DNA from: Archivesica marissinica
Taxonomy: Eukaryota > Mollusca > Bivalvia > Venerida > Vesicomyidae
Reading direction: 5' to 3'
Length of the DNA: 64,000 bases
Assembly (NCBI GenBank): GCA_014843695.1
Contig: CM026393.1
Location: forward strand, 7,164,440 to 7,228,439
Positions 1-10,139 of this stretch are shown piece by piece; the stretch's first letter is position 1, and every line of letters begins with the position of its first letter. A program made the translations under genes and the position numbers. Under the pieces are notes generated by a model that was not told the origin of the DNA, searched no databases, and was given only the letters and a program-made list of their open reading frames with translations.

Positions 1-202
1 AACACATGAGTGACACCTTAACACATGATTGGCACCTTAACACATGATTGACACATTAACACATGCTTGACACCTTAACACATGCTTGACACCTAAACAC
101 ATGAGTGACACCTTAACACATGATTGGCACCTTAACACATGATTGACACATTAACACATGCTTGACACCTTAACACATGCTTGACACCTAAACACATGCT
201 TA
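1..202. repeat. 19-bp minisatellite with 95-bp higher-order unit
   Basis: Ten 19-bp monomers of the type aacacatgcttgacacctt. Five variant monomers form a 95-bp block (1-95) that is repeated without change at 96-190, followed by a partial monomer. The array is cut by the window start, so its true length is unknown. Confidence 0.9.
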
Positions 203-288
203 GTAAAATAATAATAATTGGTGTGAGTTGCAAATAAGACCACCACCAACGAAAAAGGAAAATAGAAAATTGACAATAGCATGCCCAA

Positions 289-908
289 GATATTAATTCA
301 ATCTTTGCCCCATATGTCCACAAATCCCTTGCACGCGATATTAATTAAATATTTGCCCCATATGTCCATAAATACCTTGCACGCGATATTAATTAAATAT
401 TTGCCCCATATGTCCATAAATACCTTGCACGCGATATTAATTAAATATTTGCCCCATATGTCCACAAATCCCTTGCTCGCGATATTAATTCAATCTTTGC
501 CCCATATGTCCACAAATCCCTTGCACGCGATATTGATTCAATCTTTGCCCCATATGTCCAGAAATCCCTTGCACGCGATATTAATTCAATCTTTGCCCCA
601 TATGTCCAGAAATCCCTTGCACGCGATATTAATTCAATCTTTGCCCCATATGTCCACAAATCCCTTGCACGCGATATTAATTCAATCTTCGCCCCATATG
701 TCCACAAATCCCTTGCACGCGATATTAATTCAATCTTTGCCCCATATGTCCATAAATCCCTTGCACGCGATATTAATTCAATCTTTGCCCCATATGTCCA
801 CAAATCCCTTGCACGCGATATTGATTCAATCTTTGCCCCATATGTCCACAAATCCCTTGCACGCGATATTAATTAAATCTTTGCCCCATATGTCCACAAC
901 ACGCTTGC
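289..908. repeat. 48-bp minisatellite, about 13 copies
   Basis: Unit begins gatattaattcaatctttg and ends ttgcacgc, 48 bp. Copies differ by single substitutions such as caatct/aaatat and ccac/ccag/ccat. Because 48 is divisible by 3, frames stay open on both strands (281-913 plus, 441-851 minus). Those frames carry no known domain and are a by-product of the array. Confidence 0.9.
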
Positions 909-1308
909 CATAAATGTTCCACATATGGTCCGAACAAGTTGGCTCACATTGGCCAAAGAAAATCCTCGTCTCATAACAAGCGGAACAGCGGAACAGAACA
1001 GTGGAACAGTGCCCCATATAGCCATACCCTACTACTAATTTAATGAACACTGAAGGAAAACCCGAGACCACAATGTGTTTTAGTTCATATTATACCTCAT
1101 GTGACTACTCAATGCCCATACGCCAACAGTCAATAGTATTTACTATTCATCTCCGATGTAATATTGAGCTTCCAGTCTGAATCAGTCAAACGTTCATTAA
1201 GATATTGAATCAAGCACCTCTCTTAGTGAATAGACTTCCATGCATACACTAGAGCCTCTAGATACTTACATACGTACAGTGTTGCTGTAACCAGTGTTCT
1301 TTTCATTT
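909..1308. other. no feature recognised
   Basis: Moderately AT-rich unique sequence between the 48-bp array and a SINE-C copy. I see no coding frame with recognisable content and no repeat seen elsewhere in the window. Confidence 0.5.
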
Positions 1309-1595
1309 ACGTTTATTTATTTAACGTCGCTACCGGTTGCCCATATGAGCGACGCCTCCTGAAGAGATTAGTCATTCGTTAGATGCTTGGATGATAGTGC
1401 AATGGTATAGACAGAGACCCATTCCAGCTTCTCAGCTGGTTCTATTACGTACACGGTGTAAAACACCGACACGAGACCTCGGTTTAATGTCTCATCTGAA
1501 AGACTGTTAATTCTATTAGGGTCAGACGGGGGATGGAACCTGCGATCCCTGGATTACCAGTCCAGCGTGTTACCACTGGACTACAGATCCGTCTG
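1309..1595 (-). mobile_element. SINE-C, near full length
   Basis: Read on the minus strand, a tRNA-like head (A box TAGTCCAGTGG, loop ctggtaa giving a GGT Thr-type anticodon) runs into a body (cagtctttcagatgagaca, then a block related to tgtctgtatcattgcac). It ends in the hairpin tail gtcgct...agcgac followed by an aataaataaacg-like end. The B box here is ggttccatccc, one change from the usual ggttcgatccc, so internal promoter strength may be reduced. Six further copies lie in the window. Confidence 0.85.
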
Positions 1596-1929
1596 TAGTG
1601 TTGTTACATTAGCTGGGTTCCGTCTTATAAGATCAATATTGCATTCCTGAGTGGACAATATTAAAAATATCACCCCGAGATTAGGAATATTAACCGAGGC
1701 TTCAGCATTAGTGTTCACGGGGTGATATGTTTCATATTGCAAATGTTATATAATAAATTATAGCAAATTACAAACCGAAGCAATTAAATATTTCTGAAAT
1801 TGACTACGACATACTCTACTATTACAATGTATAAAACATGTTTACACTGAAGTTATTTGCTCATAATAATGAAGGAATTCCAATACACTGTCATTAGAAC
1901 ATGTTATTAAATCACAATGTGAATCGGTT
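1596..1929. other. AT-rich spacer, weak inverted motif
   Basis: No gene. A pair of motifs, caccccgag at 1671 and cggggtgatat at 1719, form a loose inverted repeat around aatatt-rich sequence, which could be an old MITE fragment. No second copy is seen in the window, so I do not name it. Confidence 0.35.
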
Positions 1930-2262
1930 TTAATAAATAACACTGCTACTTTCGTTTCGGCGCCAAATGTCCAGCCCAAATTGACATGACGTCACTGAAG
2001 TGCCATGGTGTCACTACGCAAAGCAACGTTGTATTTATGCATTAAACAGCGTTACAATTGCGTCGATACATGTTTTAATCGTCGTGTTATATTTGTCTTA
2101 CAATTACCGTTATTCAAATATAAATATGTTTAATTTACAATTTGTAAGAATTATTCTCTAAACCAACCAGAATCATTATAGGTGTTATTACACGTGTGTA
2201 CATATACGAAACTATGTTATGGCTGTATGGAACTGAACACAAGCAAAGTTATGTGATAACAT
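1930..2262 (+). repeat. dispersed repeat R1, copy 1
   Basis: This segment reappears in inverse orientation at 21850-22150. Shared blocks, in order on this strand, are: ataacactgctactttcg, ggcgccaaatg, tgacgtcac, gtcactacgcaaa, acagcgtta, and an aaccaaccagaatcatt block near 2160. Its 3' part (2190-2262: acgtgtgtacatata, then gttatgtgataa) also recurs at 29783-29850. No protein and no clear terminal repeats are visible, so it may be a non-autonomous transposon or an old LINE end. A perfect TGACGTCA lies at 1987-1994. Confidence 0.65.
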
Positions 2263-2345
2263 CGGATAGGTAAATTGATCTAATCGTCATTGGAAAACAT
2301 CCATCCAATCAATGGTCAGCCGGTGTCCTCTCTCAAGCGATGGGA

Positions 2346-3049
2346 TCCAAACTAGTGTCCAATCAGTGTATGTATGGTTTGAGCTAAGTCCAAACTAGTG
2401 TCCAATCAGTGTATGTATGGTTTGAGCTAAGTCCAAACTAGTGTCCAATCAGTGTATGTATGGTTTGAGCTAAGTCCAAACTAGTGTCCAATCAGTGTAT
2501 GAATGGTTTGAGCTAAGTCCAAACTAGTGTCCAATCAGTGTATGTATGGTTTGAGCTAAGTCCAAACTAGTGTCCAATCAGTGTATGTATGGTTTGAGCT
2601 AAGTCCAAACTAGTGTCCAATCAGTGTATGTATGGTTTGAGCTAAGTCCAAACTAGTGTCCAATCAGTGTATGTATGGTTTGAGTTAAGTCCAAACTAGT
2701 GTCCAGTCAGTGTATGTATGGTTTGAGCTAAGTCCAAACTAGTGTCCAATCAGTGTATGTATGGTTTGAGTTAAGTCCAAACTAGTGTCCAATCAGTGTA
2801 TGTATGGTTTGAGCTAAGTCCAAACTAGTGTCCAATCAGTGTATGTATGGTTTGAGCTATGTCCAAACTAGTGTCCAATCAGTGTATGAATGGTTTGAGC
2901 TAAGTCCAAACTAGTGTCCAATCAGTGTATGTATGGTTTGAGCTAAGTCCAAACTAGTGTCCAATCAGTGTATGTATGGTTTGAGCTAAGTCCAAACTAG
3001 TGTCCAATCAGTGTATGTATGGTTTGGGCTAAGTCCAAACTAGTGTCCA
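2346..3049. repeat. 43-bp minisatellite, about 16 copies
   Basis: Unit begins tccaaactagtgtccaatca and continues gtgtatgtatggtttgagct. Copies are nearly identical, with scattered changes such as gagtta, gtatgaa and ccagtc. The last copy is fused directly to a 36-bp array without intervening sequence. Confidence 0.92.
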
Positions 3050-3050
3050 G

Positions 3051-3403
3051 GTGTGCGTTATCTATGTCCTCTAGTATATAATGTGGATGTGCGTTATCTA
3101 TGTCCTCTGGTATATACTGTAGGTGTGCGTTATCTATGTCCTCTAGTATATGATGTAGGTGTGCGTTAGCTATGTCCTCTAGTATATAATGTAGGTGTGC
3201 GCTATCTATGTCCTCTAGTATACAATGTAGGTGTGCGTTTTCTATGTCCTCTAGTATATATGTAGGTGTGCGTTATCTATGTCCTCTAGTATATAATGTA
3301 GGTGTGCGCTATCTATGTCCTCTAGTATATAATGTAGGTGTGCGTTATCTATGTCCTCTAGTATATAATGTAGGTGTGCGTTATCTATGTCCTCTAGTAT
3401 ATA
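3051..3403. repeat. 36-bp minisatellite (T36 unit), locus 1
   Basis: About ten copies of a 36-bp unit (gtgtgcgttatctatgtcct, then ctagtatataatgtag). The same unit forms arrays at 3781-4615, 20882-21565 and 50880-51021, and occurs once at 36281-36311. At 20.7 kb it is the terminal inverted repeat of a transposon-like element. Here no element core is visible next to the array. Confidence 0.9.
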
Positions 3404-3780
3404 TTTATAATATTTTACACATTGTACATGCTGATGTAAAGGTTTAATGAAATAATTTAAAGTACCTATTCTAAATCTATATATTATTATGCAATGCACC
3501 ACCGAATTAATACTTGAATTGATTTTTGTATAGTTAACACCTTCTCCGCATGACTATGCATATTTTGGGTGTTGTATGAAACTATGAGCATTACGGTTTG
3601 AGTACACTGTTCATGAGAGTTATAAATATTTCTGCCATTGATTGTATGCATTGTCACTGTGTTATTGTCATCTTGTTGCGTCACTGTATACTGTATAATA
3701 TATATGTTTATGTTTGTTGTATGTTCTCAGGGGCCTCTGGCTTATTGAATTTGAAAAAATAAACTATCTATATATATAAC
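3404..3780. other. spacer between two 36-bp arrays
   Basis: AT-rich sequence with no recognised gene. The right end (ctctggcttattgaatttga then aaaaaataaactatc) looks like the tail of a retroposed sequence, with an AATAAA-like motif immediately before the next array. That resemblance is weak. Confidence 0.4.
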
Positions 3781-4615
3781 GTAGGTGTGCGTTTTCTATG
3801 TCCTCTAGAATACAATGTAGGTGTGCGTTATCTATGTCCTCTAGTATATAATGTAGGTGTACGTTTTCTATGTCCTCTAGTATATAATGTAGGTGTGCGT
3901 TATCTATGTCCTCTAGTATATAATGTAGGTGTACGTTATCTATGTCCTCTGGTATATACTGTAGGTGTGCGTTATCTATGTCCTCTAGTATATACTGTAG
4001 GTATGCGTTTTCTATGTCCTCTGGTATATAATGTAGGTGTGCGTTTTCTATGTCCTCTAGTATATAATGTATGTGTGCGTTTTCTATGTCTGTCCTCTAG
4101 TATATAATGTAGGTGTGCGTTAGCTATGTCCTCCAGTATATAATGTAGGTGTGCGCTATCTATGTCCTCTAGTATACAATGTAGGTGTGCGTTTTCTGTG
4201 TCCTCTAGTACTAGTATATAATGTAGGTGTGCGTTTTCTATGTCCTCTAGTACATAATGTAGGTGTGCGTTATCTATGTCCTCTAGTATATAATGTAGGT
4301 GTGCGTTTTCTATGTCCTCTAGTATATAATGTAGGTGTGCGTTATCTATGTCCTCTAGTATATAATGTAGGTGTGCGTTTTCTATGTCCTCTAGTATATA
4401 ATGTAGGTGTGCGTTTTCTATGTCCTCTAGTATATAATGTAGGTGTGCGTTTTCTATGTCCTCTAGTATATAATGTAGGTGTGCGTTATCTATGTCCTCT
4501 AGTATATAATGTAGGTGTGCGTTTTCTATGTCCTCTAGTATATAATGTAGGTGTGCGTTATCTATGTCCTCTAGTATATAATGTAGGTGTGCGTTATCTA
4601 TGTCCTCTAGTATAC
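3781..4615. repeat. 36-bp minisatellite (T36 unit), locus 2
   Basis: About 23 copies of the 36-bp unit, mostly gtgtgcgttttctatgtcct or its ttatct variant. Copy-length errors occur at about 4088 (extra gtctgtcc) and 4205 (duplicated agtacta). It ends ctctagtatacata, the same terminus as the T36 element at 21565, suggesting a conserved element end. Confidence 0.9.
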
Positions 4616-4919
4616 ATAAACGAGGAGCCTAATGTATGGCAGCGGTTAACATTCAAATAATATTACTAACGCACACACACTAACCACCTTAGTTCATAAA
4701 ACATTAACCCTACTTATACAGTCTTGGTGCGCTCTCACATATTTTTCGCCCGACGCACTGTAAAAAAATGTGTAACCGTTAAAACTGCCTCATTTATTCC
4801 CAGACATGGCGAACAGATATGTTGTCATGGGAGTGATTTCGACAGTCGGCAACCATCAGGGCACACGATACATAATACAACACGAGAATACTGGGAGGGA
4901 ACCACACACGCTTTACTCA
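4616..4919. other. no feature recognised
   Basis: Unique sequence with short open frames of no recognisable content (for example 4806-5066 plus, which runs into the following SINE). Confidence 0.45.
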
Positions 4920-5162
4920 ACAGTTAGTATAAAAAGCTTATATCGCTTCTCACAAATGCAACCCGGGTTCGATCCTCGGACCGGGAAGTATGTGAGATGG
5001 TACGGTGGTCGCCATATCGGACACGTATGTTTTCTCCAGGTACTCCGGTATTCTCCACACGAATGACCTAATATACGCTTTCATCCGCGCCAACGAGAGT
5101 GATTAATATAAGTTGTTTTAACTTGCTTCGCAATCGTTGTAAAATAAATAAAGTTTAAACTT
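4920..5162 (+). mobile_element. SINE-A, degenerate head
   Basis: From the B-box region on (gggttcgatcctcggaccgg) the copy follows the SINE-A pattern: gtatgtgagatggtacggtg, gaatgac, gctttcatccgcgccaacga, then the A/B-type tail with hairpin aagttgttttaactt, cgcaatcg and aaataaataaagttt. The A-box half is scrambled, so an internal pol III promoter is unlikely to work. Confidence 0.8.
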
Positions 5163-5334
5163 TTTTTAAAGCTTATAATTATATTCAGCTTGAATATGAA
5201 TACACATTGGGAGACTGCACTGGCATATGAATATTTAAATTGTCATTTGCATAACACGAGTTGAGCTATGCCTGTTGCCAGCTGATATGTTGTCAAATAA
5301 AAACTGGCAAAGAGCGGTTGTGATCTGATGATTG

Positions 5335-5880
5335 CGTTTATTTACCCTCGCCTCCGGCGAACCATATGGGCGAGCGCACTAAGAAGATTAGTATACATCT
5401 AAGTTTTGTATGTAGACAGCTGGGAAGGCATCTTCGTTCTTCACAGGGTGACACATCCTGTATCTTCTTTCGAAGGGGTCCCTTGTAGGGCCACCCTCCT
5501 CACTGTTGGTCACCCCGCAGCAGCATTTATACGGATCTGGCAGTTAGACATCTGGTCGTCGGTTGTAACTCAGGGGAGCGTGGATGCCACGACCGTTGCC
5601 GCTCCCTCAGGTCCGCTGTCTCGTCTCTCCGCCGGAGAAGTAAAAGGAGGAGAAAGATCGAAGAAGCCAGCGAAGATATAGTGTGTATTTAACACTATCT
5701 AGGAGAGATGGTGGATCTGTCCTAATGTGCCATAGCCGTGGGACCACATGCTTGCGAGCCTTCCCCTTCGCAAGATCGACGACCAGAAGATCCCAGAATC
5801 CTACGCTGCTGCTGCGGGATGTGCCCCGGTCACGACGTGCACGTCGTGAGGAGATCGACCGGGAGAGTGGTTGTGACGTA
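5335..5880 (-). mobile_element. element H, GC-rich body with hairpin tail
   Basis: The low-coordinate end is, on the minus strand, a 3' tail actaatcttcttag followed by a hairpin with stem ctcgcc/ggcgag and a ggtaaataaacgc end. It is related to the SINE-C tail but has a different stem sequence. The body up to about 5880 is clearly richer in G+C than its surroundings and contains a perfect 18-bp palindrome (5831-5848). A minus-strand frame (5607-5951, 114 aa) passes through it but shows no domain I recognise. It could be a LINE 3' part or a long SINE. The 5' limit is a guess. Confidence 0.45.
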
Positions 5881-6051
5881 ACACGCACCTTATAAAAGTG
5901 ATAAAAGCAAAAGTAATCCGAGTGAGTTATTATTAAAATAGCTACGGCCATGATCTAATTGTGGACGTTTACTCGGTATAAACGCCTTCGTATTACGTCT
6001 ATGAAGCATTGTTTTACAGCTAGACACAATGGATATGATAACTTCAAATAG

Positions 6052-6290
6052 TGGAAGTCGTGATAGCGCAGTGGATGCGCTTTCGCTTCAGGTGCGAATG
6101 GTCTGGCGTTCGACCCGCTGGAGCCCTATGGATACCTACGAGTGTGCCCTTAGGCCAGGCATTTAAATTCCACGTTGCCTCTTCTCTCTCCCTCATGGTG
6201 ATGGATTCCATCAGGAATGAGGTCTCAAGGGTGATTAATATAAGTTGTAATAACTTGTTTCGCAAACGAGCTAAATAAATGTGTATAAAC
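6052..6290 (+). mobile_element. SINE-B, full length with 13-bp TSD
   Basis: Flanked by perfect direct repeats taacttcaaatag at 6039-6051 and 6291-6303, which fixes the ends. The head has A box tagcgcagtgg and a weakened B-box region (gcgttcgacccgctgg). The body carries attgcctcttctctctccc-like sequence and ggattccatcaggaatgagg. The tail has the aagttgtaataactt hairpin, cgcaaacgagct and a final ataaatgtgtataaac. Length is 239 bp. Confidence 0.92.
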
Positions 6291-6303
6291 TAACTTCAAA
6301 TAG

Positions 6304-6654
6304 AAGCATCGTCTCCCTTGTTGGTGTTTTTCCTTTAACTGTACGGTCGCCGGAAGCCGACTGACAAATATACCACCACAAATGAATGGAAACCTCGTGC
6401 TTCACAACTTATTCGCTCCTCAAGCAGACACTTGTATATACATCATCTGAGATATATTAATTTAAATAATACGCCAATCATTATGAATTCATTATTATTT
6501 ATTACAATACAGTGACTCCTATATGAACTTTAAGCCAGACCAATATCTCAATATTCTTTATAAGGAATGTAATGTTATGTACTGCCATACGTTGTCGATA
6601 TCGAAGAGATAACAAAGAGAAGAATATAGGTATATAAATACTATAACAACGCTT
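6304..6654. other. no feature recognised
   Basis: Unique AT-rich sequence leading into a 22-bp array. I see no repeat shared with the rest of the window. Confidence 0.45.
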
Positions 6655-7030
6655 GTTGTATGGAAGTATGTGTGTTGTTGTATGGAAGTATGTGTGTTGT
6701 TGTATGGAAGTATGTGTGTTGTTGTATGGAAGTATGTGTGTTGTTGTATGGACGTATGTGTGTTGATGTATGGAAGTATGTGTGTTGATGTATGGAAGTA
6801 TGTGTGTTGTTGTATGGAAGTATGTGTGTTGTTGTATGGAAGTATGTGTGTTGTTGTATGGAAGTATGTGTGTTGTTGTATGGAAGTATGTGTGTTGTTG
6901 TATGGAAGTATGTGTGTTGTTGTATGGAAGTATGTGTGTTGTTGTATGGAAGTATGTGTATTGTTGTATGGAAGTATGTGTGTTGTATGGAAGTATGTGT
7001 GTTGTATGGAAGTTTGTTTGTTGCTGTATG
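6655..7030. repeat. 22-bp minisatellite, about 17 copies
   Basis: Unit tgtatggaagtatgtgtgtt plus gt. Copies are very uniform, with shortened units near the right end where it fuses to the 27-bp array at about 7030. Three units make 66 bp, so all three frames stay open in turn, producing Cys/Val-rich or His/Thr-rich false ORFs. Confidence 0.92.
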
Positions 7031-7687
7031 GAACGTAGATCCCTATAAGCCGTACAAGAACGTAGCTCCCTATAAGCTGTACAAGAACGTAGCTCCCTAT
7101 AAAACCGTACAAGGACGTAGCTCCCTATATACCGAACAAGGACGTAGCTGCCTATAAGCCGTACAAGGACGTAGTTCCCTATAAGCTGTACAAGGACGTA
7201 GCTCCCTATAAGCCGTACAAGGACGTAGTTCCCTATAAGCCGTACAAGAACGTAGCTCCCTATAAGCCGTACAAGGACGTAGCTCCCTATAAGCCGTACA
7301 AGAACGTAGCTCCCTATAAGCCGTACAAGGACGTAGCTCCCTATAAGCCGTACAAGGACGTAGTTCCCTATAAGCCGTACAAGGACGTAGCTCCCTATAA
7401 GCCGTACAAGAACGTAGTTCCCTATAAGCAGTACAAGAACGTAGTTTCCTATAAGCCGTACTAGAAGGCAGCTCCCTATAAGCCGTACAAGAACGTAGTT
7501 CCCTATAAGCCGTACTAGAAGGTAGTTCCCTATAAGCCGTACTAGAAGGTAGCTCCCTATAAGCCGTACAAGGACGTAGCTCCCTATATACCGAACAAGG
7601 ACGTAGCTCCCTATACGCCGTACTAGAACGTAGCTCCCTATATACCGAACAAGGACGTAGCTCCCTATACGCCGTACTAGAACGTAG
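7031..7687. repeat. 27-bp minisatellite, left block
   Basis: About 24 copies of a 27-bp unit (gtacaagaacgtagctccct then ataagcc). It stops at 7687 after agaacgtag, and the same array resumes in the same register with agaacgtag at 13839. The 6.15 kb between the two blocks is interpreted as one LINE insertion. Confidence 0.93.
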
Positions 7688-7950
7688 CGGTGAAGTGTTT
7701 TATCACGCCAGACTTCTTGTGAAGAATTCCCGTGTACAGTCAACATGGACATTAAATGGTATCATCTTGGTGAAAGATAACACACATGTAATCCACAGGT
7801 GTGAGTGTATGAGTGACTTATCAAAGTTTAACTAATACACGAAACCATACTTTTGGAGCAGTACTGTATACAGCCAATATTACATATGACCTCAAGCAGA
7901 GATTTATATAAACATTATTTACATGTTAAATACAAACCCTGTATGACCAT

Positions 7951-8550
7951 GCCGATTGTAGTATAGCAATGTGTCTATATAACGGGTAAAGCTGATTGTA
8001 GTATAGCAATGTGTCTATATAACGGGTAAAGCTGATTGTAGTATAGCAATGTGTCTATATAACGGGTAAAGCTGATTGTAGTATAGCAATGTGTCTATAT
8101 AACGGGTAAAGCTGATTGTAGTATAGCAATGTGTCTATATAACGGGTAAAGCTGATTGTAGTATAGCAATGTGTCTATATAACGGGTAAAGCTGATTGTA
8201 GTATAGCAATGTGTCTATATAACGGGTAAAGCTGATTGTAGTATAGCAATGTGTCTATATAACGGGTAAAGCTGATTGTAGTATAGCAATGTGTCTATAT
8301 AACGGGTAAAGCTGATTGTAGTATAGCAATGTGTCTATATAACGGGTAAAGCTGATTGTAGTATAGCAATGTGTCTATATAACGGGTAAAGCTGATTGTA
8401 GTATAGCAATGTGTCTATATAACGGGTAAAGCTGATTGTAGTATAGCAATGTGTCTATATAACGGGTAAAGCTGATTGTAGTATAGCAATGTGTCTATAT
8501 AACGGGTAAAGCTGATTGTAGTATAGCAATGTGTCTATATAACGGGTAAA
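7951..8550. repeat. fifteen 40-bp repeats in the LINE leader
   Basis: Exactly 600 bp, fifteen units of gctgattgtagtatagcaat gtgtctatataacgggtaaa. The copies are identical except for gcc at the start of the first. Such uniformity indicates very recent amplification. Position near the start of the LINE suggests 5'-UTR monomers comparable in layout to the tandem promoter units of rodent L1, but promoter function is only an inference. Confidence 0.93.
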
Positions 8551-10139
8551 GCTGTTAATTATATGTTTAGTATATTGGACTTTTGCATCTTAGATCTAGT
8601 CATATTTTTTTTATTAGAATATACTCTATATATCTTGTATGCGGATATATGTAAAGTGTATATATCAAATGACAATTCAGATTGTAATATAGCAAGTTGC
8701 CAATCTAAGGCCAAAGGTGTTGATGTTTTGTTTCTCAGGCCATTGTTTCATAATCATTATTATCACAAGAACAAGACGTTTCATCAGAGGCAGTTCTGCT
8801 ACAGTATCAGATTATAATATAATACATTGCAATTAACTGCTCTATTTCTTCTGTGCACCATTTTCCTGTCAAATGTAATGTCTTATTAACGGGTATCCTT
8901 GAACAATTGACACAGTTCACACAACTTGTATCAATAAAAATAAAGACTAAATATTAACTTATTTGTCCTAACTTGTAAAACGAATGATATTACTTACGTT
9001 TTCAGTATGCCGGGCAATTTTCGCTTAAATCTAGCCATATTTCGCTATTGAAATGTCTCAATCTCGTAAACAGACATATGTAATGAAACATTTACTTGGT
9101 ATTAGCTAAGAAAAATGTAGTGTACATTGTTCAAGCAAGCGTATCTGGATTTAATTGTTTAACTGTATGTCTATGCTAGTTTTGTTTCCTTGCTTGTTAT
9201 TACTACTGAGGGTCTTCTGTTGTTGTGTTGTGTTTTTGTTTGTTTTGTTTTATTTTTCCTGTTTTAGTGATAAGTTAATAATCTGAATATCTTCTAAAAC
9301 AAAATGAGCCCTAATTTGTTGTCGAATACTCAAGTGCAAATATCTAAGCATAAATTGATAAGTACCATAAGTAATATACTATACTGTAAGTAATATACAG
9401 TAAACTACTTGATAGGAACAATATACGAATACTTTAGACTTAACGTAGATTTATCGTAGTATGCAATCTCTTTCAGGGACCATGTTGTTATAATTATGAA
9501 GTTTCAGATACATGATTCTCTATTACTATGTTAGGGTATAACATGCAAAGGTGTGTGGTATTTTGGTCATCAATAGCACGTTCTTTATTCATGTTAGTCA
9601 ATTATTAATAAGCGTATACATCTGAAGTTGCTAGAACATGCACATTCAAAGTTTGTATGTACGATGATCGCATGCTGTATATTTGACCAATATGACCACA
9701 TTCCCTTTAATAATTCGTTCCATTGCAACTAACTGAATATTGTAAATGAATTTTCATACTGGAGTTGATGCCCCTATAGAATGACTGTAATAAGTCACAT
9801 TTTGAGTGAATATTTATGATCTATATCATGAGTGAAATAAACAACCAATTTATTATAGCCAGTATTCATAAGCAGAATACATAGTCACATATGATTTATC
9901 TTTTAAATTTGCCACTGTATTTATATGAAGTTTATCAATGCGAGTCTTTAATGTCCTTACCACAACACTTACAGAATTCTGTATGATTTTTTTCATCTTT
10001 TTCCCCTTTGCATTTTACTACACTGTCACACACGCTGTTGATTGGGATTGTCGACTTCTGCTGGTTTTAATGTTAGATACTCGAGCGCGCGTTTCAGACA
10101 TCAGGCGGCTAGTTTGGTATTTCTTCTCTCCGTATAAAG
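8551..10139 (+). other. LINE leader without a convincing ORF1
   Basis: AT-rich. It holds only short frames: 8563-8817 (84 aa, hydrophobic start) and 9938-10156 (72 aa, hydrophobic, overlapping the main ORF start in another frame). Neither has a zinc-knuckle, coiled coil or esterase motif of known LINE ORF1 proteins. Either this LINE is a single-ORF type or ORF1 has been lost. Confidence 0.5.

Noticed and set aside
1..202. Telomere- or centromere-type satellite at the window start
   Set aside because: The 19-bp motif is not telomeric and only 200 bp are visible; nothing supports a chromosomal landmark.
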